Shown here in pieces: positions 1 through 5,650 of a stretch of DNA of 13,437 nt. The notes below the pieces were generated by a model that was not told where the DNA came from, searched no databases, and saw nothing but the letters and a program-made list of their open reading frames with translations. Numbering within the stretch: position 1 is the stretch's first letter; every line of letters begins with the position of its first letter. The stretch is from NCBI GenBank assembly GCA_021850345.1, contig JAJZMN010000260.1:1-13437 (forward strand). The letters run 5' to 3'. A program made the translations under genes and the position numbers. This DNA is from Actinomycetes bacterium (GTDB taxonomy: Bacteria; Actinomycetota; Acidimicrobiia; Acidimicrobiales; RAAP-2).

Positions 1-3
1 CGG

Positions 4-51
4 GTGCCCGGCTCCCTGGGGGAGTGCCCGGCTCCCTGGGGGAGTGCCCGG
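4..51. repeat. 20-bp tandem repeat at the left edge (about 2.4 copies)
   Basis: Two identical 20-bp units (4-23 and 24-43, beginning gtgcccggctccctgg) are followed by a partial third (44-51). The array abuts the left edge, so its full length and upstream gene are not visible. It lies just before the start of the large membrane protein at 87. A GTG at 24 inside the repeat is in frame with that gene, but I judge it part of the repeat and not the real start. Confidence 0.9.
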
Positions 52-86
52 ACGGCTACCGGCGCGGCCTGCGAGAGTTGCACGCG

Positions 87-3017
87 ATGACCGCCGCCGT
101 GGGAACGACCGGTGAGCCCACGCTCGCGCTCGAGCACGCCCAGGCGAGCGCGTCGTCAAAGGAGCCGGCTCGCCGGGTGGCGCCGCCGGTCCTCCGCCGT
201 GTACGGCCGCAGGCGATCGCCATCGGTTCACTTGTGGCGCTGTCGCTGCTCGTCTACGGCCTGCCGGCGGTCCTCGGGCACCCGGTCGTGCCCGGCGACG
301 ACCTGACCCAGAACCTCCCCTTGCGCGAGCTCGTCGGGCGGGACCTCCGGGCGGGCACGCTCCCCCTCTTCGACCCCTACATCTGGTCGGGAGCACCGCT
401 GCTCGCGGGTTGGAACGCCGGAGCGGCCTACCCCCTCACGTGGCTGTTCGCCGTCCTGGGTGGCAGCGCGGCGTGGACGGTCAACCTCGTGGCCGCCGCA
501 GTCTGCGCGTCGGTCGGCCTCTACGCGTTCCTCCGCGCCTCGGGCCTTGCCGTGCTCGCGAGCTGGGCCGGTGCGGTGAGCTTCGGGTTCGCCGGCGGCA
601 TGGTCGCCCAGGTCTCCCACATCGGCCTCGTCGTCGGCATGAGCTGGGTCCCCCTCGCCCTCCTGGGGCTGCTCCGCCTCACGGATCCGGGGGCGTCGAT
701 GACGGCGGGCTCCCGGCTGCGCTGGACCGCCCTGTTGGCCATGGCGGTCGGGATGGTGGCCCTCTCAGGAGAGCCGCGCGCGGTCAGCGACGGGGCGGTG
801 GTGCTGGGTCTCTATGCCGCCTGGCGCGTGGTCAGGCTGCTCCGCGTCTCCCGACGCGCGGGCGGCGCTGCAGCGGCGGCGGTGCTATCCGGCGCCGCAA
901 TCGGCCTCGGCCTCGGTGCGGTGCAGCTCGTGCCGGGTCTGGCCGCCGTCGCGACGTCACAACGCGCCCACACCAGCGCCTTCCTCTTCGGCGCCGGATC
1001 GCTGCCCGCGCGCTGGCTCATGCTCCTCGGAGTGCCCGACCTGCTCGGCGGCTCCGGGTCCTTCGGACAACCCGTCTTCTTCGCCAGGTACAACCTGACC
1101 GAGGTCACGGGGTACGTAGGGCTCCTCCCGCTCGTCGCCGCCGTCGCGCTCTTCGCCAGGCTGCGCCGAGACGATCGCCGCTCCGACTGGCTCGTCTGGG
1201 AACTCGTCGCGCTCGTCGGCGTCGCGCTCGCGCTGGGCAACAACATCCCGCTGTGGCACCTCCTCATCCACGTCCCGCTGCTCGGGGGCCAGCGCCTCCA
1301 GAGCCGGGCCATCCTGGTGACGGACCTCGCGCTGGCGACGTTGCTCGCCTACTGGCTCGACGGCTGGGTGAAGAGCACGCGCCGCGCGTCCACGCCGGCA
1401 GAGGGGCCGGCACGGAGCGCCCAACGTGTCGGCCGCGCCGAGCGAGCACTCGGCGCGCTGCCCCTCCTCGGTGTCGCCGGCGTCGTCGTGACCGCGCTCG
1501 TGGACGGCGCCGCGCTGCTCCGCTGGATGGGCGTGGAGGCGAGCGCGGTCGGCCGCGCCGGGGCGCTCGAGCCGTGGCTCGTCGTGGCACTGACCCTCGC
1601 CGCGGGCGGGTTCGTGCTCGTGGTGGCAGGCGTCCATCTCCCCTCGCAAGTCCGCGGCGTGCTCGCGGCGTCGTTCGTCTTGGTGGACCTGCTCGTCTTC
1701 AGCGTGACGGCGGTCGTCGCCGTCGGGGGTCACGGGGGGCCGCACCCGCTGGCGCCATCTCACCGGGGGACCCGCGGTGCCCAGGAGGCCGGCGCGCCGC
1801 CAGGGCCGCGCCCGATCGCGGCGATGGACCTTTCGGGGCGCTTCGCCGTCTACGACCCTGAACAGCTCTATCCGTCACAGTTGACGGCCCTCGGGGTCCC
1901 GGACGCCAACACGCTGGCGGGCACCTGGTCCGTCGAAGGCTACGGCTCCATTGTCAACGCGCAGTACGCGACCGCCACCGGGGTCCACGGCGTGTCGGGG
2001 ACAGGGCAGGACGTATTCCTCCCGCGCGCCGCAGCAGACGGCGTGCTCGACTCACTGTCGACGCAAGCGGTTCTCGCCCCGTCCCAGTACTTCCGCACGC
2101 CCGTGCGGACGTCGGACGGCTCGTCGGGCGGCCAAGCGGGCCCCCCGCCGGCCCGAGCCAGGCGGCTCGCCCCGGGCCGGACGGCGACGTGGTTTCTCGG
2201 CGGGCCGCTCGTCGTCCGGTCGGCGCGCGTGGACGTGCGCGCCCCGGCGCCTTCCGGGCGGGCGCACGCCAACTTCGTGCTGCATGTCGGACTGCTCACC
2301 GCAGGCGGCGCCGTCCACTGGGCCCAGATGAAAGCGCCCCGCCCCGGCGCAACACGCGCGCAGGCGGCCACCGCGCAGTGGGTTGCCACGTGGCCGTCGC
2401 CAACCGACGCGGTCGGCCTGGTCGCGGACTCGACGCTGCCCGTACTCGTGGCACCGCCGATCCTCGACACGGCGGACGGTGGCTCCTACGAGCTCGACGG
2501 GGTGCTCCAGCGCGCCATGGTCGCGCCGCATTGGCACTATCGGGGCCAGAGCGGCGCCTTCGGAATCTTCGTCGACCGGCGCGCGAAGCCGCCGCTCTCA
2601 TTGCGTGCGCTTCCGGACCGTTCACTTCGAGGCGCCTCGGTCCACCGCTTGAGCGGCCCGGCCCTCGAGCCGCGCGCCGCGCTCGTCTCGTCGCCGCGCG
2701 GTGTCGACGTGGTGCGCGCCGACGCGGCGGTGCCAGGTTGGACGGCATCCTGGACGCCGCTGCAAAGGCGAGGACGTGCGCACTCGGCACCGGAGGCCCT
2801 CACCGTCCATCGCCTCGGTGTCGTCGAGGTGGTGCGGGTTCCTGCCGGGCGCGGCGTGCTCTCCTGGCGGTACATCCCCCCGGGGCTCGTCACCGGAGGG
2901 TCGCTGTCCGCAGCGTCGGTCGTCCTCCTGGGTGCGCTCCTCGTCACTGCGGCCGGGATCGACCGCGCCCGGCACGGCCGCCGACCTCGCGCGCCGGAGG
3001 GCTCTTTCGTACAGTGA
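87..3017 (+). CDS. YfhO-like large polytopic membrane protein (GT-C-like)
   Basis: This is a 976-residue integral membrane protein. The first hydrophobic helix is at about residues 42-63. It is followed by an outward loop with an Asp-Asp pair (PGDDLTQNLP, about 69-78) and the segment FDPYIWSGAPLLAGWN, a pattern typical of YfhO/GT-C-like proteins. About ten further hydrophobic segments reach to about residue 545. The GGQRLQSRAILVTDLALA stretch (about 400-417) matches the conserved R-rich loop of the YfhO family. A long extracytoplasmic region (about 550-930) follows, and a last helix (about 933-957) has a basic tail. YfhO-type proteins are implicated in glycosylation of envelope polymers using lipid-linked sugars; the substrate here is unknown. 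I prefer the ATG at 87, with GAGAG at 73-77, over the GTG at 24, which lies in a tandem repeat. Confidence is good for the family and low for the activity. Confidence 0.8.
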   Translation: MTAAVGTTGEPTLALEHAQASASSKEPARRVAPPVLRRVRPQAIAIGSLVALSLLVYGLPAVLGHPVVPGDDLTQNLPLRELVGRDLRAGTLPLFDPYIWSGAPLLAGWNAGAAYPLTWLFAVLGGSAAWTVNLVAAAVCASVGLYAFLRASGLAVLASWAGAVSFGFAGGMVAQVSHIGLVVGMSWVPLALLGLLRLTDPGASMTAGSRLRWTALLAMAVGMVALSGEPRAVSDGAVVLGLYAAWRVVRLLRVSRRAGGAAAAAVLSGAAIGLGLGAVQLVPGLAAVATSQRAHTSAFLFGAGSLPARWLMLLGVPDLLGGSGSFGQPVFFARYNLTEVTGYVGLLPLVAAVALFARLRRDDRRSDWLVWELVALVGVALALGNNIPLWHLLIHVPLLGGQRLQSRAILVTDLALATLLAYWLDGWVKSTRRASTPAEGPARSAQRVGRAERALGALPLLGVAGVVVTALVDGAALLRWMGVEASAVGRAGALEPWLVVALTLAAGGFVLVVAGVHLPSQVRGVLAASFVLVDLLVFSVTAVVAVGGHGGPHPLAPSHRGTRGAQEAGAPPGPRPIAAMDLSGRFAVYDPEQLYPSQLTALGVPDANTLAGTWSVEGYGSIVNAQYATATGVHGVSGTGQDVFLPRAAADGVLDSLSTQAVLAPSQYFRTPVRTSDGSSGGQAGPPPARARRLAPGRTATWFLGGPLVVRSARVDVRAPAPSGRAHANFVLHVGLLTAGGAVHWAQMKAPRPGATRAQAATAQWVATWPSPTDAVGLVADSTLPVLVAPPILDTADGGSYELDGVLQRAMVAPHWHYRGQSGAFGIFVDRRAKPPLSLRALPDRSLRGASVHRLSGPALEPRAALVSSPRGVDVVRADAAVPGWTASWTPLQRRGRAHSAPEALTVHRLGVVEVVRVPAGRGVLSWRYIPPGLVTGGSLSAASVVLLGALLVTAAGIDRARHGRRPRAPEGSFVQ

Positions 3018-3066
3018 GGCCGTCGCTTCGCAAGTGAGGCCGTGGCTTCGTACAGTGAGGCCGTGG
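3005..3066 (+). repeat. Three tandem 20-21-bp units spanning stop, promoter and start
   Basis: Units are 3005-3025, 3026-3045 and 3046-3066, with the form cttcgtacagtgaggccgtgg. The first contains the TGA of the membrane protein (3015-3017). The third supplies the TACAGT and GTG used by the next gene. The middle copy has lost one base and its TACAGT box is disrupted. Confidence 0.9.
3027..3065 (+). promoter_or_regulatory. Probable leaderless promoter of the DUF664/DinB gene
   Basis: TACAGT at 3051-3056 fits the actinobacterial -10 form TANNNT. Counting seven bases on from its end gives a transcription start exactly at the G of GTG 3063, the classic geometry of a leaderless mRNA. A weak -35 (TTCGCA, 3027-3032) sits 18 bp upstream. 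No Shine-Dalgarno site is usable, because GAGG at 3057-3060 is only two bases from GTG. The same TACAGT occurs in the first repeat copy (3010-3015), but there the start codon position reads GTC. Confidence 0.6.
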
Positions 3067-3542
3067 GCAAGGACACGGACTTCACATTCCCCCGAGACGA
3101 CGCCGACGAGCGAGAGCTCTATCTCATCTGGCTCGACTTCCTCCGTGGCGCGGTGCTCCGCAACATCTCGGGTCTGAGCGAAGAGGACGCCCACTGTCGC
3201 CCGGATGGGAAGCTCCTGCCGCTTTCGGGGATCGTCAACCACCTGATCGGCGTCGAGCGGCGGTGGATCGACGGGGGCATGCTCGGCGGCCCGATCGTCC
3301 GGCACGAAGAGGAGTTCTTTCCTGGCCCTGAGCTCACCGTCGCCGACGTCACGGCTGCCTACCGCGAACGTGGCGACCGCACGAACGAGGTCGTTCGGGG
3401 GCTCCCGCTCGATGCGCCCAACGGCCGTCGTGAGGGGACCACGCTGCGCTGGACCCTTCTCCATCTCATCAACGAGACCGCCCGCCACGCCGGTCATGCG
3501 GACGCCGTGCGCGAGCTGATCGACGGCGCGACGGGGGAGTGA
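3063..3542 (+). CDS. DUF664/DinB-fold putative metal-dependent protein
   Basis: This 159-residue protein is a small four-helix-bundle type of the DinB/DUF664 superfamily. Visible family marks are the GIVNHLIGVERRW segment (His60 followed by the conserved Trp) and the C-terminal ETARHAGHADAVRELIDG helix, whose His142 and His145 with His60 would form the metal site. Superfamily members include thiol-dependent transferases such as mycothiol-using enzymes, but many have no known activity, and no substrate can be read here. GTG 3063 is chosen because TACAGT lies exactly one leaderless promoter spacing upstream. GTG 3042, seven codons earlier and in the repeat, is an in-frame alternative. The gene is followed after 9 nt by the LLM oxidoreductase, so the two are probably co-transcribed. 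Confidence 0.85.
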   Translation: MGKDTDFTFPRDDADERELYLIWLDFLRGAVLRNISGLSEEDAHCRPDGKLLPLSGIVNHLIGVERRWIDGGMLGGPIVRHEEEFFPGPELTVADVTAAYRERGDRTNEVVRGLPLDAPNGRREGTTLRWTLLHLINETARHAGHADAVRELIDGATGE

Positions 3543-3551
3543 GAGCTCCTC

Positions 3552-4379
3552 GTGCGACACGGGCTCTTCTTCCCACCGTTCGGCGAGCTCTCCGAGCCCG
3601 CGGTCGTGGTCCGCATCGCCGCTGAGGCGGAGCAGCGCGGTTGGGACGGCATGTTCCTCTGGGACCACATGATCCGGCCACCCGGAGACCCACAGGAGAT
3701 CGCCGACCCCTGGATCCTCCTCGCGGCCATCGCCTCGTCGACCACCAGGCTGCGCATCGGCACCATGATCACCCCGCTGGCGCGCCGCCGCCCGCAGAAG
3801 CTGGCGCGAGAGACGGTCACCTTGGACCGCCTCTCCCGAGGTCGCCTCGTGCTCGGTGTCGGGCTCGGCGTCAACCGCGGTGGCGAGCTCGAGCGCTTCG
3901 GGGAGTGCACCGACGAGCCCGCGCGCGCCGCGATGCTCGACGAGGCGCTGGAGTTGCTCTTCTCACTGTGGTCGGGTGAGGAGGTCCGCCACCGCGGTCC
4001 TCACTTCGTCGCAGACGGTGTCCGTTTCCTTCCGACGCCCTTCCAACAACCTCGGATCCCGGTGTGGGGTGCGGCCGTCGGCGACAGGAGACGGCCGGGA
4101 CCTCTGCGGAGGGCGGCGCGACTCGACGGGGTTTTCCCGGTCCACGCGACGATCGACGAGTTCAGGGCCATCGTCGAGGATCTCCGCAGGCTCAGGGGCT
4201 CCCTCGAGGCGTTCGACGTCGCCGCCGAAGTCGCGCCCGACGCAGAGGAGTCCGCCGTCGACGACTTCGCGCAGGCCGGAGCCACCTGGATCATGCACTC
4301 ATTCCCCGTCGACGCCACGGTCGAGGACGTCGAGAACACCGCCGCACGCGGGCCCCGCGCCTCCGACAACACCACATGA
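3552..4379 (+). CDS. LLM-class flavin-dependent oxidoreductase
   Basis: This is a 275-residue TIM-barrel protein of the bacterial luciferase-like superfamily. It has the N-terminal strand RHGLFFPPFGE, the WDGMFLWDHM segment (about 31-40), and the diagnostic core RIGTMITPLARRRPQKLARE followed by LDRLSRGRLVLGVGLG (about 68-106), which forms the flavin pocket. Family members use F420 or FMN to oxidise or reduce varied substrates. In actinobacteria F420 is common, but the cofactor is not proven here. The segment at about 173-190 (GAAVGDRRRPGPLRRAARLDG) differs from the more usual xWPxxxP pattern of close relatives. The start is GTG 3552, with GAGAG at 3541-3545 overlapping the upstream stop, which implies translational coupling to the DUF664 gene. 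The stop lies at the head of a repeat-rich gap. Confidence 0.9.
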   Translation: MRHGLFFPPFGELSEPAVVVRIAAEAEQRGWDGMFLWDHMIRPPGDPQEIADPWILLAAIASSTTRLRIGTMITPLARRRPQKLARETVTLDRLSRGRLVLGVGLGVNRGGELERFGECTDEPARAAMLDEALELLFSLWSGEEVRHRGPHFVADGVRFLPTPFQQPRIPVWGAAVGDRRRPGPLRRAARLDGVFPVHATIDEFRAIVEDLRRLRGSLEAFDVAAEVAPDAEESAVDDFAQAGATWIMHSFPVDATVEDVENTAARGPRASDNTT

Positions 4380-4497
4380 CCCCCTTCAGACGACCACGCG
4401 GCACGTCGCCTCGGGCGGCACATGACCACCACGAGCGGCACACCGCCTCGGGCGGCACATGACCACCACGAGCGGCACCACGAGCGGCACATGACCA
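4373..4497 (+). repeat. Degenerate 37-bp tandem repeat after the LLM gene stop
   Basis: Two near-identical 37-bp units (4407-4443, 4444-4480; core cgcctcgggcggcacatgac) are followed by a partial copy to 4497. The nonamer CACATGACC occurs four times (4373, 4419, 4456, 4488); the first instance contains the LLM gene's own TGA stop. This fills most of the 161-nt gap to PhoU. A short low-complexity ORF (4422-4504) crosses it, but I do not consider it a gene. Confidence 0.85.
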
Positions 4498-4501
4498 CTG
4501 G

Positions 4502-4530
4502 GTGACCGCCGCCACCGGCGTCGCTAAGGT
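4502..4530 (+). promoter_or_regulatory. Probable promoter of the PhoU-like gene
   Basis: GTGACC (4502-4507) as -35, a 17-bp spacer and TAAGGT (4525-4530) as -10 predict a start near 4537, only a few bases before ATG 4541. This is why the in-frame GTG at 4502 is rejected as a start codon: it would lie inside the promoter. Confidence 0.55.
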
Positions 4531-4540
4531 CGCGGCGAAG

Positions 4541-5152
4541 ATGAGCTCTGACGCCGAACAACAGGTGCTACGCCTCTTCGCACGGGTCACCGAGGCGCTG
4601 GCCCGTGCGACGTGGGCGCTGCTCTCCGCCGATGTCGAGCTCGGACGGTCGGTGGTGCAGGATGATAGGGAGATCGACGGGCAGGTCGGGTCGATCGAAG
4701 CAGCGCTCTGGCGCGAGCTCGACGCCCGCATCGGCGCCTCCGCCGAGATCCGTCGCCTGGTCGGACTGCTCTTCGCCCTTTCGGAGCTCGAGAGGAGCGC
4801 AGACCTCGCCGAGCACATCGCACAACGAGCCGTGCTCGGGCTCGGCGGCGAGATGACGCCCGTCAGTCGGGGCATCGTCCAACGCATGTCGGAAGTGGCC
4901 GTCGACATGTGGCGGGAGGCAGCCGAGATGTACGCGAGCGGCGGATCGGGGACGCTCGACCTCGGCGAGACAGACGAAGAGCTCGACATCCTGCACGACC
5001 GGCTGACCGCCGAGGTGGCCACGGGCTCGATGCAGCCACCGGTCGCGGCGCAGGTGACCCTGCTCGCGCGCTTCTACGAGCGGTTGGGCGACCACGCGGT
5101 CAACCTCAGCCGCCGGCTCGGGCCGGCGGAAGATCCACACGACGACGGCTAG
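4541..5152 (+). CDS. phoU: PhoU-domain protein
   Basis: This 203-residue all-helical protein has two PhoU half-repeats. The first carries the LSELERSADLAEHIAQRAV metal-cluster helix (about 81-99). The second ends with LLARFYERLGDHAVNLSRRL (about 175-194), closely matching the PhoU ExxxD/RxxERxGDHA consensus. PhoU proteins bind metal and restrain the PhoR sensor and Pst phosphate uptake, acting in the cytoplasm at the membrane. No pstSCAB, phoR or phoB gene is in the window, so this is a stand-alone copy. It could instead serve another transporter, as PhoU-domain proteins sometimes do. A near-leaderless promoter lies directly upstream (TAAGGT at 4525). The TAG stop is inside the first of three palindromes that make a terminator-like hairpin. 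Confidence 0.88.
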   Translation: MSSDAEQQVLRLFARVTEALARATWALLSADVELGRSVVQDDREIDGQVGSIEAALWRELDARIGASAEIRRLVGLLFALSELERSADLAEHIAQRAVLGLGGEMTPVSRGIVQRMSEVAVDMWREAAEMYASGGSGTLDLGETDEELDILHDRLTAEVATGSMQPPVAAQVTLLARFYERLGDHAVNLSRRLGPAEDPHDDG

Positions 5153-5177
5153 CCGCGGCTAGCCGTTCGGCTAGCCG
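5146..5177 (+). terminator. Triple CGGCTAGCCG palindrome / probable terminator
   Basis: The perfect 10-bp palindrome CGGCTAGCCG occurs at 5146-5155, 5156-5165 and 5168-5177. The last two pair as a 9-bp stem (5156-5164 with 5169-5177) around a GTTC loop. The phoU TAG stop is inside the first copy. There is no T-run, so if it terminates it does so as a GC-rich, U-less hairpin. Confidence 0.6.
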
Positions 5178-5224
5178 CTCTCGCTCAGTGGGAGGATGCA
5201 GACCTGCGGCATTGATCGCGCCCC

Positions 5225-5253
5225 TTTACATCGGTGCGCCGATGTCGTAAGTT
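5225..5253 (+). promoter_or_regulatory. Promoter of the leader ORF / ABC exporter unit
   Basis: The -35 is TTTACA (5225-5230), followed by a 17-bp spacer and -10 TAAGTT (5248-5253). The -35 matches five of six consensus bases, and the -10 has the TANNNT form. Predicted transcription start is near 5260, about 30 nt before the leader ORF ATG. Confidence 0.6.
5228..5245. promoter_or_regulatory. Dyad operator inside the promoter
   Basis: ACATCGG (5228-5234) and CCGATGT (5239-5245) are perfect inverted repeats around TGCG. The 18-bp dyad overlaps the -35 box and fills the promoter spacer, the position of a repressor site. The ACAT...ATGT ends resemble PadR-type operators, which often control drug ABC exporters. 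No regulator gene is in the window, so the regulator class is inference. Confidence 0.55.
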
Positions 5254-5291
5254 ATCTGGCTCGGCCGCGAGCAGAGAGCGAGGTGACCACG

Positions 5292-5402
5292 ATGGCAGGC
5301 GGATTCCACAAGTGCCCGTCGCGTGGTCGCGCTCAGATGACGGAGCGCCTGTCCCTCCTCGGCACGCTGCCGGCCGTGGTCCGCACGTCGCCCATGCACT
5401 GA
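5292..5402 (+). CDS. Candidate 36-codon leader peptide before the ABC exporter
   Basis: The ORF encodes MAGGFHKCPSRGRAQM..., ending in TSPMH, and I recognise no family. Support comes from position: it follows a well-formed promoter by about 30 nt, has GAGG at 5280-5283 eight bases before ATG 5292, and its TGA (5400-5402) is immediately followed by a 9-bp hairpin. GTG 5283 would add three residues. ATG 5337 could start a 21-codon version. The role I favour is a translated leader whose ribosome occupancy affects downstream RNA folding. A small exported peptide made for the adjacent ABC transporter is a weaker alternative: there is no obvious Gly-Gly leader cleavage site, and the exporter lacks a peptidase domain. 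Confidence 0.4.
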   Translation: MAGGFHKCPSRGRAQMTERLSLLGTLPAVVRTSPMH

Positions 5403-5559
5403 CGACGTCGCACCCCGCGACGTCGCGGCGGCGCCCCGCCTAGATCCCGCGAGCCACCGCCAGGTCCGGGGCTGACGCTGCAGGCCGCACCGGTCGGCGT
5501 TCGGGGCTCCCGGACCGACTCGGCGGCCCCGCCGCGTCGATGGTCGACGCAGCGACGTC
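5403..5559 (+). promoter_or_regulatory. Possible attenuator region with alternative stems
   Basis: Directly after the leader stop, CGACGTCGC (5403-5411) pairs with GCGACGTCG (5417-5425) around ACCCC: nine base pairs. A competing upstream arm ACGTCGC (5385-5391) lies in the last leader codons and complements 5417-5423. An exact copy of GCGACGTC recurs at 5552-5559 and could also pair with 5404-5411. A further perfect stem is GCGTCGA (5534-5540) / TCGACGC (5544-5550) with loop TGG. The rest of the 248-nt gap to the exporter start holds no convincing ORF, and its last 70 nt are pyrimidine-rich and unstructured up to GGAG at 5642. Confidence 0.4.
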
Positions 5560-5650
5560 TCCTGGCCGACGGCCCGTTCCACCGCCCACGCAAGACCCGG
5601 ACCACCCCGGCAACCCACTTCCCTTCATCCCCTTTGCACACGGAGTCCGA

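Noticed and set aside
3042..3062. GTG 3042 as the start of the DUF664 gene
   Set aside because: It lies in the middle repeat copy with a disrupted -10; GTG 3063 has the exact leaderless spacing, though 3042 cannot be fully excluded.
4422..4504. Short ORF across the 37-bp repeats (MTTTSG...)
   Set aside because: It is made only of the repeat, has no ribosome site and differs in reading between copies.
5196..5402. Longer form of the leader ORF from ATG 5196
   Set aside because: It would begin before the promoter at 5225-5253, and its GGAGG abuts the ATG with no spacing.
5234..5443. Alternative 69-codon ORF overlapping the leader
   Set aside because: It starts inside the promoter dyad and continues through the hairpin with an Arg-rich product of no recognisable type.
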